A stretch of 64,000 nucleotides of DNA. It comes from Hymenobacter wooponensis. Lineage in GTDB: Bacteria; Bacteroidota; Bacteroidia; Cytophagales; Hymenobacteraceae. The stretch lies in assembly GCF_004745865.1 (NCBI RefSeq), contig NZ_SRKZ01000007.1, positions 124,001-188,000 of the forward strand. The letters run 5' to 3'. The position numbers were made by a program, and so were the translations under genes. How positions within the stretch are numbered: the first letter of the stretch is position 1; every line of letters begins with the position of its first letter. The notes below the pieces were generated by a model. The model saw nothing but the letters and a program-made list of their open reading frames with translations, was not told the DNA's origin and searched no databases. Shown one piece after another: positions 26,764 through 35,751 of this stretch.

Positions 26764-27198
26764 TTAGCAGCTGATTTTGTTCACGCGGGTTTGATGACGG
26801 CCGCCTTCAAAGGCAGTGTTCAGGAACTGACTGACGATGCCGCGGGCGGTTTCCTCACTGATAAAGCGGGCCGGGATGCAGATAATGTTGGCGTCGTTGT
26901 GCTGGCGGGCCAGCGCGGCCAACTCCTCCTGCCAGGCAATAGCCGCCCGGACCCCTTGGTGTTTGTTGGCCGTGATGCAGACGCCGTTGGCGGAGCCGCA
27001 CACCAAAATGCCCCGCTCCAGCTCACCGCTCGTGATGGCCGAGGCCAGCGGGTGCACAAAGTCGGGGTAGTCAACGGAATCGGTAGAGTGGGTGCCGAAG
27101 TCGCGCACCTCGTAGCCATTATCGCGCAGCCACTGGCCTAGCATCTGCTTGTACTCGAAGCCAGCGTGGTCGGAGCCGATGGCAATCAGGTTACTCAT
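26764..27198 (-). CDS. rpiB: Ribose-5-phosphate isomerase B
   Basis: A 144-residue RpiB/LacAB-type isomerase that interconverts ribose-5-phosphate and ribulose-5-phosphate in the pentose phosphate pathway. It starts MSNLIAIGSDHAGFEYKQ, has DYPDFVHPLA, the catalytic-Cys block LVCGSANGVCITANK and HNDANIICIPAR. I use 27198 because the fold begins there; the in-frame extension is not conserved. Confidence 0.92.
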   Translation of the reverse strand: MSNLIAIGSDHAGFEYKQMLGQWLRDNGYEVRDFGTHSTDSVDYPDFVHPLASAITSGELERGILVCGSANGVCITANKHQGVRAAIAWQEELAALARQHNDANIICIPARFISEETARGIVSQFLNTAFEGGRHQTRVNKISC

Positions 27199-27292
27199 AT
27201 CTAAAGGATTAGGATGGAACGAAAATGAAAAGGGCTGGTCGGGTAACGAAACGTTCACCAGACCAGCCCCTGCTTCATGCAAACAAGTGAAA

Positions 27293-28165
27293 TCAGGCTA
27301 CTCCCTGGTTTTCCGCGAGCTGCGCATTAAGCGAGGCCGTGCGGTTGCGCGTTACGATGCGGGCAATATGAATACTGAGCTCATACAGCAGCACAATGGG
27401 GATGGTAACGATGATCTGAGAAGTAACCTCGGGGGGCGTGATAATGGCCGCAATAACCAGCACCACTACGATGGCATGCTTGCGGTACACCTGCATGATC
27501 TCGGGCGTAATTAGTCCGGCTTTGGCCAGGAAGAATACAATCATGGGCAGCTCAAACACGAAAGCACAGGCCACCGACATGGTGGTGAGCGTGCTCAGGT
27601 AGCTCTGCATGTCAATCTGGTTCTCAATGGTGGGGTCAACCACGTAGCCAGCCAGGAACTGAATGCTCATGGGAGCAGCAATGTAGTAGCCGAACAACAG
27701 GCCTACCGCAAACAACACTGACACAAAGAACACGGCCCCCTGCGAGTTCTGGCGCTCGTGCGGGTACAAGCCCGGCTTGATAAAGCGCCACAGCTCCCAG
27801 AACAGGTACGGGAAGCCCAGCACCAGCCCTACAATGAACGAGGTGCTGATGTGCATGGTCAGCTGTCCGCTCATCTCGCGGTTCTGAATCACGAACCCAA
27901 TCTTGTTGATGCACAAGTCGGGCGCACCCAGCCAGGCAGCAAACTTGCACGACATCCGGTAGGTCCAGAAGTCGGGGCGCGAGGGGCCTAGGATAAGGTC
28001 GTGAAACAGCAGCTCCTTCGAGAAGAAGGCCGCCGTGGCAAACGCCACCACCGCAATAGCCGCGCGGATGATGTGCCACCGCAGGGCTTCGAGGTGGTCT
28101 ATGAAGGACATTTCGTGCTGGTCGCCCCGCACAGGTTGTTCGGTATTCAAGGGGGAAGTAGCCAA
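27293..28165 (-). CDS. tatC: Sec-independent protein translocase TatC
   Basis: A 290-residue TatC, the twin-arginine signal receptor of the Tat pathway in the inner membrane. It has the TatC opening (MSFIDHLEALRWHIIRA), the central FPYLFWELWRFIKPGL with conserved Glu and Pro, six hydrophobic segments, and a short C-terminal tail. It shows that this organism exports folded proteins, relevant to the tail-collar protein at 56069, which has an RRGLLK motif. TatA/B are not in the window. Confidence 0.95.
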   Translation of the reverse strand: MATSPLNTEQPVRGDQHEMSFIDHLEALRWHIIRAAIAVVAFATAAFFSKELLFHDLILGPSRPDFWTYRMSCKFAAWLGAPDLCINKIGFVIQNREMSGQLTMHISTSFIVGLVLGFPYLFWELWRFIKPGLYPHERQNSQGAVFFVSVLFAVGLLFGYYIAAPMSIQFLAGYVVDPTIENQIDMQSYLSTLTTMSVACAFVFELPMIVFFLAKAGLITPEIMQVYRKHAIVVVLVIAAIITPPEVTSQIIVTIPIVLLYELSIHIARIVTRNRTASLNAQLAENQGVA

Positions 28166-28182
28166 AGGGTGAGGTAGAGAAA

Positions 28183-28293
28183 TGGTGAGCCGGCGAGCCG
28201 ATACAGTAACCAGCGAAAGACAAACGAAATTTAGCCCTAACAGGATGCTGGCACCCTAGAATTGGCCTGTTTTATCAGGGCGCCGGCTCACCA
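28183..28293. repeat. Inverted repeat between glyA and tatC
   Basis: Perfect 13-base arms TGGTGAGCCGGCG (28183-28195) and CGCCGGCTCACCA (28281-28293) with an 85-base loop. It lies between the glyA stop and the tatC start region and may be a terminator or a dispersed element. Confidence 0.5.
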
Positions 28294-28300
28294 GTTTACC

Positions 28301-29593
28301 TTACGCGAAGAGCGGGTACTGCTGCATCCACTCCTGCACTTGCCCACGCACCTGGCTGATGCGGGCGTCGTCGGCGTTATGGGTCAGTACTTCGTCGATG
28401 AAGTCTACGATGCGCACCATGTCGGGCTCGCGCAGGCCACGCGTGGTAACGGCAGCCGAGCCAATGCGCATGCCGCTGGTCACGAAGGGCGACTTATCAT
28501 CGAAGGGCACCATGTTTTTGTTAATGGTGATGTCGGCTTTGATGAGGGTGTTCTCCGCCAGCTTACCCGTCAGGCCTTTGCTGCGCAGGTCAATTAGCAT
28601 CAGGTGGTTATCGGTGCCGCCCGATATAATCTGGTAGCCGCGCTCCACAAACGCACCGGCCAGGGCCTGAGCATTCTTGATAACCTGGTGGGTGTAGTCG
28701 GTGTAGGCGTCGCTGAGGGCTTCACCGAAGGCTACGGCCTTGGCACCAATTACGTGCTCAAGCGGGCCGCCCTGGGTACCGGGAAATACGGCACCATCGA
28801 GCAGGCTGCTCATCATTCGGATTTCGCCCTTGGGGGTTTTCAGGCCGAAGGGGTTTTCGAAATCCTTACCCAACAGGATGAGGCCGCCGCGGGGGCCGCG
28901 TAGGGTTTTGTGGGTAGTGGTAGTTACAATGTGGCAGTGGTCGAAGGGGTTGTTCAGCAAGCCCTTGGCAATGAGGCCGGAGGGGTGCGAAATATCGGCC
29001 AGCAGTAGGGCGCCTACCTCGTCAGCAGCTTCGCGCAGGGCTTTGTAGTCCCAGTCGCGGGAATAGGCCGAGGCACCGCAGATGATAAGCTTAGGCTGCT
29101 CGCGGCGAGCGGTTTCCTTTACTTTCTCCCAATCAATGAGGCCAGTTTCCGGCTCTACGCCATAAAAGGAAGGTTTGTAGAGCTTGCCCGAGAAGTTAAC
29201 CGGCGAGCCGTGGGTGAGGTGGCCGCCGTGGCTCAGGTCGAAACCGAGAATTTTGTCGCCGGGGTTGAGCACGGCCAACATTACGGCCGCGTTGGCCTGG
29301 GCTCCGGAGTGGGGCTGCACGTTCACCCACTCTACGCCAAACAGCTCCTTGGCACGGTCGATGGCCAGTTGCTCAATCTGGTCTACAATTTCGCAGCCAC
29401 CGTAGTAGCGCTTGCCGGGCAGGCCCTCGGCGTATTTGTTGGTGAGGATGGAGCCCTGGGCCCGCATCACTTGCTCCGAAACGTAGTTCTCGGAGGCAAT
29501 CAGTTCAATACCGTGGGTTTGCCGGTCTTTTTCCTTTTGAATGAGGTCGAAGATGGCCGTGTCTTGGGCGAGGGTGGTGGCTTGCGTTTCCAT
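28301..29593 (-). CDS. glyA: Serine hydroxymethyltransferase
   Basis: A 430-residue SHMT, which converts serine and tetrahydrofolate to glycine and methylene-THF. It has ASENYVSE at the substrate-binding start, the PLP-lysine Lys229 in VTTTTHKTLRGPRGG, and DISHPSGLIA before it. The ATG at 29593 is only five bases after a perfect -7 box (29599-29606), so the mRNA is probably leaderless. Confidence 0.95.
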   Translation of the reverse strand: METQATTLAQDTAIFDLIQKEKDRQTHGIELIASENYVSEQVMRAQGSILTNKYAEGLPGKRYYGGCEIVDQIEQLAIDRAKELFGVEWVNVQPHSGAQANAAVMLAVLNPGDKILGFDLSHGGHLTHGSPVNFSGKLYKPSFYGVEPETGLIDWEKVKETARREQPKLIICGASAYSRDWDYKALREAADEVGALLLADISHPSGLIAKGLLNNPFDHCHIVTTTTHKTLRGPRGGLILLGKDFENPFGLKTPKGEIRMMSSLLDGAVFPGTQGGPLEHVIGAKAVAFGEALSDAYTDYTHQVIKNAQALAGAFVERGYQIISGGTDNHLMLIDLRSKGLTGKLAENTLIKADITINKNMVPFDDKSPFVTSGMRIGSAAVTTRGLREPDMVRIVDFIDEVLTHNADDARISQVRGQVQEWMQQYPLFA

Positions 29594-30104
29594 GGCTTCA
29601 AAGGTAGGGGATTGAGGGCATTAGGTAGGCACTCAATCTACTGAGGAGGTGAGCTCATTATGTGGCTATCACTTTTATAGCGGAGCGAGTTACAAAATTT
29701 GGTTATGTGGCCTAGCCTCAGCCAGTTGGCGGCGTGTGCAGTAAGTGTTAAGCGCATTGCAGCGCAGTAGGCCAGTTGACCCCAGGCAGTGAACCTCACA
29801 TGTGAAGTAACCTGCTCCCGAATGAGGATTAAGTGATTCTGAGTTGCTGAGGCCCCACTAGGCCACTTAAGTGGGCACTTTATTTCCTGGAAAAGCCCAG
29901 ATATATTTCAAATATCCTATGAAACCGGCGGCCCCTGCCGCAGCAGCGGCCTAGCGCGGCGGTACCGCCCCTAGGCCATCTCCTAGTCTTGCTTATCTGC
30001 CCTTGGGCACTCATTACACATATAGGTTATGGCTGCTTCCGCCGGAGCAGTAGTGGCCTAGTGCGCGCAGTCCAATCCATTTCCCACCACAACCAGTTCA
30101 CCTT
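29594..30104. other. Gene-free stretch with clustered decamer copies
   Basis: About 510 bases between divergent genes. It contains two exact decamers (29858-29867, 30052-30061), near copies near 29709, 29768, 29953 and 29978, and a very short GTGG-rich text, but no ORF or other structure I can support. The left end carries the glyA promoter. Confidence 0.6.
29599..29606 (-). promoter_or_regulatory. Bacteroidota -7 promoter box for glyA
   Basis: TACCTTTG on the minus strand, exact consensus. Only five bases separate it from the glyA ATG, so transcription is expected to begin at or within one or two bases of the start codon. Confidence 0.65.
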
Positions 30105-32351
30105 ATGAAAAAGCGTACTCTATTGGCCTTGCTGACTCTACTAGTCAGCGTGCTTAGCCCTTTAGCTACCTGGGCTCAGGGCAGCATTCCGTTTACTATT
30201 GCCAACAACTCGCCCTTCCCCGACACTGATTTGTATGTAGCCATTGTGGGCATTGACCCGGCTGGCAACCACGTGTGGATCAACGCCGCCAACAGTCAGG
30301 TGCTGCCCATGTCTTCGTCGTACAATACTGTGACGGGGCCCACTATTAACGGCAACACCGGCCCCGGCGCCAATTCTAAGTACGCGGCTTGCTTCACCAA
30401 GCTGAGCAACATCCCTAACAAGACTTTCACCCTGCCATACATTGCCGGCTGCCGGGTGTTCATCTCCAAGGGCCAACAGCTGTACTTATATTTCTTTGGT
30501 GCATCCGGGGCACCCTCGGGCTACGCGGCGCCCAACCCCCAGAATGCCAGCGACCCGAATACGGGCATCATGTACGAGTTCATCGAGCTAACCAATAATC
30601 AATCGGGGTTCTTCGGTAATACTACCCGCGTCGACGCGTTCCGCTACCCCATGGGCCTGGAGCTGTTTGGCAATGGATACCAGAAGCGCACCGGGGAGCT
30701 GAAAAGCGCCGCCGATATTGTGGCGGCCTACAAAGCCAACGTGCCCACTGAGTTTCAGGGCACCGTGAATAACACGACCGGCGAAATCACCTTCCCCTCC
30801 AAAACGGCGGCGTTCCAAGATGGCTCAAATGGTACCGTAGCCGGCCCCTACGGCAACTACTTCAAAAGCTACATAGATGCCATCTGGAACAAGTACAAGA
30901 CCACGGATCTAATCTTCTACGCCGGTAACGCGGGCGTATTCAAGGGCCGCGTAGATGCCAACGACCGGTTGGTCGTGGTAGGGCAGTCGGGCGCTTTTGC
31001 GGGCCGCACGGGCATCATCAATGGCCGCCCCACCACACAAATGGCCTTCGAGGGTAAAGGCCTGCTCGATAACCGCGTGAGCGACGGCGACTGTGACTTG
31101 GTGGTGCAGGCCCAGATGACGGCCGCCATTAACCGCCACGTGGTAGACGTAACCACTGCCACGCCGGGCCAGCAGAACTGGTACGACGCCACCAAGTACT
31201 ATCAGGCCGCACCGGCCAACTACTACGCCCGCTTCTGGCACCTGCCCGGTATTAGCGTCGATAACCTCTCTTACGGCTTCGCCTACGATGACGTAAACGA
31301 CCAGTCGGCCACGCTGCAGACGCCCCAGCCCACCAAGGTTGTTGCCACTTTCGGCGGGTACGCCGGCAGCACGCCGCCCCCGGTTTCGGGCGTGAGCACC
31401 ATGTACAAGGACTGCAACTACACGGGTACGGCCGTGAACCTGCCCATGGGCGACTATAACCTGGCCGCGTTGCAGAGCCGCGGCATCCTCAACGACGATG
31501 TTTCTTCCCTTAAGGTGAATGCCGGCTATGAAGTGGTACTGTATGAAAACGACAACTTCACCGGCGGCACGCTCACGGTGGGCAGCGCCGGCAACAGCTG
31601 CCTGGTAAACAACCCGCTCGGTACGGGCAACTGGAACGATAAGACGACTTCCCTGCGGGTACGAGCCGCTACCACCAGCACCACGTTCAGCCTATTACTC
31701 CAGGCTGAAGCCGCCAACGTGAACAACGGCATGACGGTGGAGGCCTGCTCCGATACGGGTGGCGGCCAGGATATGGGCTTTGTAGATGCCGGCGACTACC
31801 TGGTGTTCAATGGCATCAACTTCCCCACCTCGGGTACTTACACCATTGAGTACCGTGTGGCCAGCGGCGCCAGCGGCGGCACCATTTCTTCGGACCTTAA
31901 CGCCGGCGCCATTCAGCTGGGCAACACGGCCATTCCGGCTACCGGCGGCTGGCAGACCTGGACTACCGTTTCTAGAACTGTGACCATCAACGCGGGTACT
32001 TACAACTTCGGGGTGTTTGCCCAAACTGGTGGCTATAACATCAACTGGATTAGGATTACCAAGTCCACTACGGCCTCGGCCGCCCGCACTACGCTGGCTA
32101 CCTCAGAAGCCAGCAACTTAGAGGCAGTGCAACTCTACCCCAACCCCGCGGTAGACCGGGTGCAGGTAAGTGGCCTAGAGGGCCAGTTGGCGGGTAGCCG
32201 CTACCGTATTCTGGATGTGCGCGGCAAAACCGTGGCCGAAGGTGCTTTTGACCGCGGCTCCGCCCCCGTAGAAAAGCTGACCGGGGGCATGTACCTATTG
32301 CAGGTAAGCACCCAAGACCACCGGGTAGTTACTCGGCGCTTCACTAAATAA
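30105..32351 (+). CDS. Secreted GH64 beta-1,3-glucanase with beta/gamma-crystallin, CBM6 and T9SS sorting domains
   Basis: A 748-residue secreted enzyme. Signal peptide 1-24; GH64 domain about 26-415 with candidate acids Glu158 (MYEFIEL) and Asp177 (RVDAF) by analogy with laminaripentaose-producing glucanases; beta/gamma-crystallin-type domain about 428-525 (MYKDCNYTGTAV, LYENDNFTGGTL); CBM6 about 530-660 (LLQAEAANVN, YNINWIRI); T9SS type A sorting domain about 673-748 (LYPNPAVDRVQV, GMYLLQV). It should be exported to the surface by T9SS and cleave beta-1,3-glucan such as fungal wall or laminarin. It is single, closed by a terminator at 32373. Confidence 0.92.
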   Translation: MKKRTLLALLTLLVSVLSPLATWAQGSIPFTIANNSPFPDTDLYVAIVGIDPAGNHVWINAANSQVLPMSSSYNTVTGPTINGNTGPGANSKYAACFTKLSNIPNKTFTLPYIAGCRVFISKGQQLYLYFFGASGAPSGYAAPNPQNASDPNTGIMYEFIELTNNQSGFFGNTTRVDAFRYPMGLELFGNGYQKRTGELKSAADIVAAYKANVPTEFQGTVNNTTGEITFPSKTAAFQDGSNGTVAGPYGNYFKSYIDAIWNKYKTTDLIFYAGNAGVFKGRVDANDRLVVVGQSGAFAGRTGIINGRPTTQMAFEGKGLLDNRVSDGDCDLVVQAQMTAAINRHVVDVTTATPGQQNWYDATKYYQAAPANYYARFWHLPGISVDNLSYGFAYDDVNDQSATLQTPQPTKVVATFGGYAGSTPPPVSGVSTMYKDCNYTGTAVNLPMGDYNLAALQSRGILNDDVSSLKVNAGYEVVLYENDNFTGGTLTVGSAGNSCLVNNPLGTGNWNDKTTSLRVRAATTSTTFSLLLQAEAANVNNGMTVEACSDTGGGQDMGFVDAGDYLVFNGINFPTSGTYTIEYRVASGASGGTISSDLNAGAIQLGNTAIPATGGWQTWTTVSRTVTINAGTYNFGVFAQTGGYNINWIRITKSTTASAARTTLATSEASNLEAVQLYPNPAVDRVQVSGLEGQLAGSRYRILDVRGKTVAEGAFDRGSAPVEKLTGGMYLLQVSTQDHRVVTRRFTK

Positions 32352-32372
32352 GTCGCGCAAAGCGTAATGGTT

Positions 32373-32404
32373 AAAAGGCCGCCCGAACTTGGGCGGCCTT
32401 TTTT
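32373..32404 (+). terminator. Rho-independent terminator
   Basis: Perfect 12-base arms AAAAGGCCGCCC and GGGCGGCCTTTT with a 6-base loop and further T residues. Confidence 0.85.
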
Positions 32405-32483
32405 GCGTCGTGAGTGCTCGGCTAGGCCACTCATTTTGTCTTTTGCTTGCTTCTATGTCGAGAGTTCCTTGTTACTTGCCACT

Positions 32484-32999
32484 ATGAACACTTCTCAGCC
32501 GTTAGCCGAAGTCCTGACCAGCCTGCGCGTCGGTAACCAATCGTTCCTGATAAGCTTTTACGAGCAGAACCGCGGCTTATTTGCCCGCTGGGCCCGGCGC
32601 CATCACAATCTGGATGCGCCGGCTGCTCATAAGCTGCTCCGGACGGTGCTAGTCGAGTTCTACGACCAAGTGGTGGACGGCCGCATGACCAAGCTTCCCC
32701 CCGACTTGCGGGCGTACTTGTACGGTATGGCTGGTGAGCATATTGAAGTAGCCAGCCGCACCACGGCCGTGCTGCCCGTGGCCGAGGCCAGCCGCCGCCA
32801 GTATCTGCTAGGCCTGTTCCGGCAGCTCAGCACCGATTGCCAGAAAGTGCTCATGTACTTCTACTTCCGAGGCTACAACTTCGAGAAAGTAGCCGGCAAG
32901 ATGGGCTTCGCCAATTCTACCGTGGCCCGCATTCAGAAAGCTGGGTGCCTGCGCCAGCTCTACGAGCTGCGCCTGCGCAACGAAAGCGCTACCACGTAG
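32484..32999 (+). CDS. RNA polymerase sigma factor, ECF-like
   Basis: A 171-residue sigma-70-type protein. The N-terminal part (FLISFYEQNRGLFARWARRHH) looks like region 2, the C-terminal part (CQKVLMYFYFRGYNFEKVA then NSTVARIQKAGCLRQL) like the HTH of region 4. The start at 32484 begins the domain; the in-frame extension upstream contains the terminator and a decamer and is not coding. It pairs with the membrane protein at 33101, as is usual for such factors in Hymenobacter. Confidence 0.8.
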   Translation: MNTSQPLAEVLTSLRVGNQSFLISFYEQNRGLFARWARRHHNLDAPAAHKLLRTVLVEFYDQVVDGRMTKLPPDLRAYLYGMAGEHIEVASRTTAVLPVAEASRRQYLLGLFRQLSTDCQKVLMYFYFRGYNFEKVAGKMGFANSTVARIQKAGCLRQLYELRLRNESATT

Positions 33000-33100
33000 C
33001 GGCCGGCTCCCGGCTTCTGCGTAGTTTAGCCCCTGGTTCTTTTTCTCTCTGCCACCGCACCAGCTCTGGTTGCGGATAACTGTATCTCTGGTTTTTTAGC

Positions 33101-33907
33101 ATGGCCCCGTCTGCCCCCGATCTGCGCCCGTACCTGGAAGAGCTGGAACGCTTTGCCGATGGGCAGATGACTGTTGCTGAGCAGGCGGCTTTTGAGCAGC
33201 GCCTAGAGCAGGATGCGGCTCTCGCCCAGGCCTTCCTGACCTACGAGCAGCTCACGGCTGATGTACGCTGGGTAGCTGGCCACGAAACCCTACGCCTGCG
33301 CCTGGAGTCGCTGGACCGGCGCCTCACCCAACGCGATGTGGCCCTTTCCCGGATTAAGCAGCAGCAGCGCAAAACGCAGAAGCGGTGGGGCCTCATTGCT
33401 AGTGTGGCTGGGGTAGCATTGCTGGCCCTGTGGCTTTTGCTCCGACCTTCTACCTCCTCCGTTGAGGAAACCTGGGCTCAGTACTACGTGCCCGACGCGG
33501 GCTTGCCTGCAGCAGTTATCAATGAAGAGCGGCGCCCGTTACTGGCTGAGGCAATGCGGGAGTACAAGGAAGGGCGCTACCCCACTGCCCTGTTCACGCT
33601 GCGCCGCGTGCCCACCAGCAACCTCGGTCAAGACACCCTGTTGTATTACACGGGTATCTTTCTACTTAGCCAGAGCAAGCAGGACACTGAGAAAGCCCAA
33701 GATGCCCAAACCTTTCTGCGGAAAGTAACCCAACAGTCGGGCTCCGGGCTGGCCCCCAAGGCGCAGTACCACCTGGGCATGGCCTACTGGTTTGCGAAGC
33801 AGCCGCAACAAGCCCGCGCCGCCCTGCAAACCGTGGCCAACGACGCGAGCAACCCCTATCAGCAAGCTGCCCGCCGTATTCTCCAAACCAACGGTATTGC
33901 GCGTTAA
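33101..33907 (+). CDS. Membrane TPR protein next to a sigma factor (anti-sigma-like)
   Basis: A 268-residue protein: an N-terminal cytoplasmic helical part (PYLEELERFADGQMTVAEQ, typical of zinc-free anti-sigma-like domains), one transmembrane helix (about 98-118, WGLIASVAGVALLALWLLL), and a C-terminal TPR region (EGRYPTALFTLRRV, YHLGMAYWFAKQPQQARAAL). Position after the sigma gene and topology suggest that it holds the sigma factor at the membrane and senses the periplasm through TPRs. This is inference; no known ligand. Confidence 0.72.
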   Translation: MAPSAPDLRPYLEELERFADGQMTVAEQAAFEQRLEQDAALAQAFLTYEQLTADVRWVAGHETLRLRLESLDRRLTQRDVALSRIKQQQRKTQKRWGLIASVAGVALLALWLLLRPSTSSVEETWAQYYVPDAGLPAAVINEERRPLLAEAMREYKEGRYPTALFTLRRVPTSNLGQDTLLYYTGIFLLSQSKQDTEKAQDAQTFLRKVTQQSGSGLAPKAQYHLGMAYWFAKQPQQARAALQTVANDASNPYQQAARRILQTNGIAR

Positions 33908-34602
33908 CGCTTTGCTATTTCATACGGCTCCTCAATATTGGGCTGTAGGGTTAGCGTAAACGTATCGAGGTTAAGGGCTGCTAGTTGGCTAAACTCTGGG
34001 TTATGGCGGTACACGCAGCCCGTATCTAGCCCAATGGCTTGCGCGTGGTCCTTCACCCGTTGCTGCACCGTGGTAGTAGGCGTGGGCACGTGGCCATGCA
34101 GCAAGCGTTTGCCACCCAGCCTGGAAGCATCCATTACAAACTCCTTGGTATTGAGCATCGTGTGCCAGTCGCGGCGCATTTCTTGTGGAGGCAGGCGGAA
34201 GTTGAAGCCCGCGTGTACCAGCACAAAGTCGGGTAGCTCAAACTGATAAGGTAGGTCATCGAGCCAGCGCAAGTACGGGGCCGGAATGTCTTCCACCTGG
34301 CCTACGCCAAAACTTTGCAAGGTTAGGGCCCGATCGTGGGCCGATGCCCAGGTAAGACTTTCTAGGCCACGGGCAGCATCAAGCAGTTCCTGGTCGTGGT
34401 TGCCGCGGAGGCATATTACCCGGTAGCCGCGCTCAGGCAGGCGCATCAAGTAGTCTAGCACGCCCCGGCTATCGGGGCCTTTGTTCACGTAGTCGCCCAG
34501 CACATACAGCTCATCCTGAGGGGTGAGTTTGAGCTTTTCCTCAATCAGGTGGCGGAAAGAAAGCAGGCAGCCGTGCAGGTCGGTGGTTACGTAGCGAGCC
34601 AT
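33904..34602 (-). CDS. Bis(5'-nucleosyl)-tetraphosphatase/PPP-type phosphatase
   Basis: A 232-residue calcineurin-type phosphatase of the bacterial PPP/PrpA group. Metal-site motifs are TDLHGC (Asp8, His10), GDYVNKGPDS, GNHD and LHGHVPT. Its relatives hydrolyse phosphoprotein or Ap4A. I use the Met at 34602 because the family starts there. Its stop overlaps the stop of the TPR gene (TTAA, convergent). The substrate is not set by sequence. Confidence 0.85.
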   Translation of the reverse strand: MARYVTTDLHGCLLSFRHLIEEKLKLTPQDELYVLGDYVNKGPDSRGVLDYLMRLPERGYRVICLRGNHDQELLDAARGLESLTWASAHDRALTLQSFGVGQVEDIPAPYLRWLDDLPYQFELPDFVLVHAGFNFRLPPQEMRRDWHTMLNTKEFVMDASRLGGKRLLHGHVPTPTTTVQQRVKDHAQAIGLDTGCVYRHNPEFSQLAALNLDTFTLTLQPNIEEPYEIAKR

Positions 34603-34632
34603 AAAGAGCAAAGAGGAGTTTCCAGACAAAAC

Positions 34633-34661
34633 AAAAGCACCTGCGCAAGGCAGGTGCTTTT
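34633..34661. terminator. Rho-independent terminator
   Basis: Perfect 12-base arms AAAAGCACCTGC and GCAGGTGCTTTT with a 5-base loop. It lies 20 bases after the stop of the small hydrophilic gene 34681-34896, and upstream of the phosphatase gene, so it separates the two units. Confidence 0.8.
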
Positions 34662-34680
34662 ACTAATAGGTAGAGAGAGA

Positions 34681-34896
34681 TTAAGCGTATGGCGCTTTCC
34701 CGAGCTCTGGCTTATCAAGGTTGCGGTTAGGATGCCGCTGTGGCGCATCTTGTGCATCCTCTTCCAAATGGTCTTCCGTCTGCTGGTCCCGGTCATTTAC
34801 GGGAAGGTTACCGGCACCTTTGGGCTGTTCGGCCTGGGTAGGGCTGCCGGGTGCACGACGGGACTGCTTGTTGGTATTATTGCTTTTGTAGGGCAT
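34681..34896 (-). CDS. Small disordered hydrophilic protein
   Basis: A 71-residue protein without hydrophobic core, rich in Asn, Gln, Asp, Pro and Lys (MPYKSNNTNKQSRRAPGSPT). Its composition matches the larger protein next to it. The terminator right after its stop supports a real gene. A hydrophilin-like stress role is possible, but composition is the only evidence. Confidence 0.55.
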   Translation of the reverse strand: MPYKSNNTNKQSRRAPGSPTQAEQPKGAGNLPVNDRDQQTEDHLEEDAQDAPQRHPNRNLDKPELGKAPYA

Positions 34897-34963
34897 GGCT
34901 TGAAGAATTTTGCGTTTGTTTTCAGATAAATCAGGGCAAAATCAACAGCAGCCTATCAGGCTA

Positions 34964-35464
34964 CTACTGGTCGATGGCCGTATCAGTGGCGTTGCGGTCA
35001 GTTAGGTCGGCGTTGGTGCCCTGGCGGGCGAGTTCGTCGTTATTGGGCTGGCGTTGCTCCATTTGGCCCATTCCCACGCGCGAGTTGGGGTTGCGCATTT
35101 CGTCTTTGCCGGGCCGGTCGTCATCGGCATCCAGCTCGTCTACGGGGCGGCGGGGCTGCAGATCAGGGTCGCGGTCCTGGGGCATATCCTGGTTGGGCAG
35201 GTCTTCGCGGCCTTCCTCGTTGCTGCGCAGGTTATCCTTAGGGCGGTTCGCGTCGTCAGCGTTTTCGTTTACGGCCACAGCCGTAATGCCCGATTCGCTA
35301 TCGGTGCCGTAGCCCTCTTTGCCATCGCGGTTGCCAAAGCCCCCGCGGGCCGATTCGTTTTTGGGTGGATCAGCGCCGGGGATAATGTGTCCGGCGGCTA
35401 GTTCCTGGTCCGTGGTATCATCGTTGATGACACGAACTGGACGGTTATTTGGGTCAATGGCCAT
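34964..35464 (-). CDS. Disordered acidic hydrophilic protein
   Basis: A 166-residue protein with a bias for Asp, Asn, Arg, Glu, Gln, Pro and Gly, almost no aromatic residues and no cysteine (for example EGREDLPNQDMPQDRDPDLQ). It resembles hydrophilin or LEA-like desiccation proteins in composition, not by recognised motif. It starts MAIDPNNRPVRV. It forms a pair with 34681-34896 on the same strand. Confidence 0.65.
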   Translation of the reverse strand: MAIDPNNRPVRVINDDTTDQELAAGHIIPGADPPKNESARGGFGNRDGKEGYGTDSESGITAVAVNENADDANRPKDNLRSNEEGREDLPNQDMPQDRDPDLQPRRPVDELDADDDRPGKDEMRNPNSRVGMGQMEQRQPNNDELARQGTNADLTDRNATDTAIDQ

Positions 35465-35638
35465 ATGAGTAATCTAGAGTGGGAGTGGGAGGTAGTACAC
35501 TAGAATGTACTGTGGTTTGGGAGTTTGGGTTTAGCTGACCAACCAAGAACAGTACATAAAATTGTTATCCTCTGCACATTATCCTACTCCGTAACCCTCT
35601 TCTTCCATCCATTTTTTCTAGCATAGCCTGCAAAACAG

Positions 35639-35706
35639 CGAAGCCTCTCCGCGGCACCACTGCCTAGAAAGACAGTGATTTTGCGAAGAGGCTTCGTAAG
35701 AGTTGA
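35639..35706. terminator. Hairpin terminator-like structure
   Basis: Arms CGAAGCCTCT and AGAGGCTTCG with a nested CACTG/CAGTG pairing. It lies between the KAS III gene and the hydrophilic protein, both on the minus strand, so it could end the KAS III transcript. Confidence 0.55.
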
Positions 35707-35751
35707 GGCCGCGGCAGCCGCGGCTGGGTGGCCTAGCGGCCCGCAGGCCTG

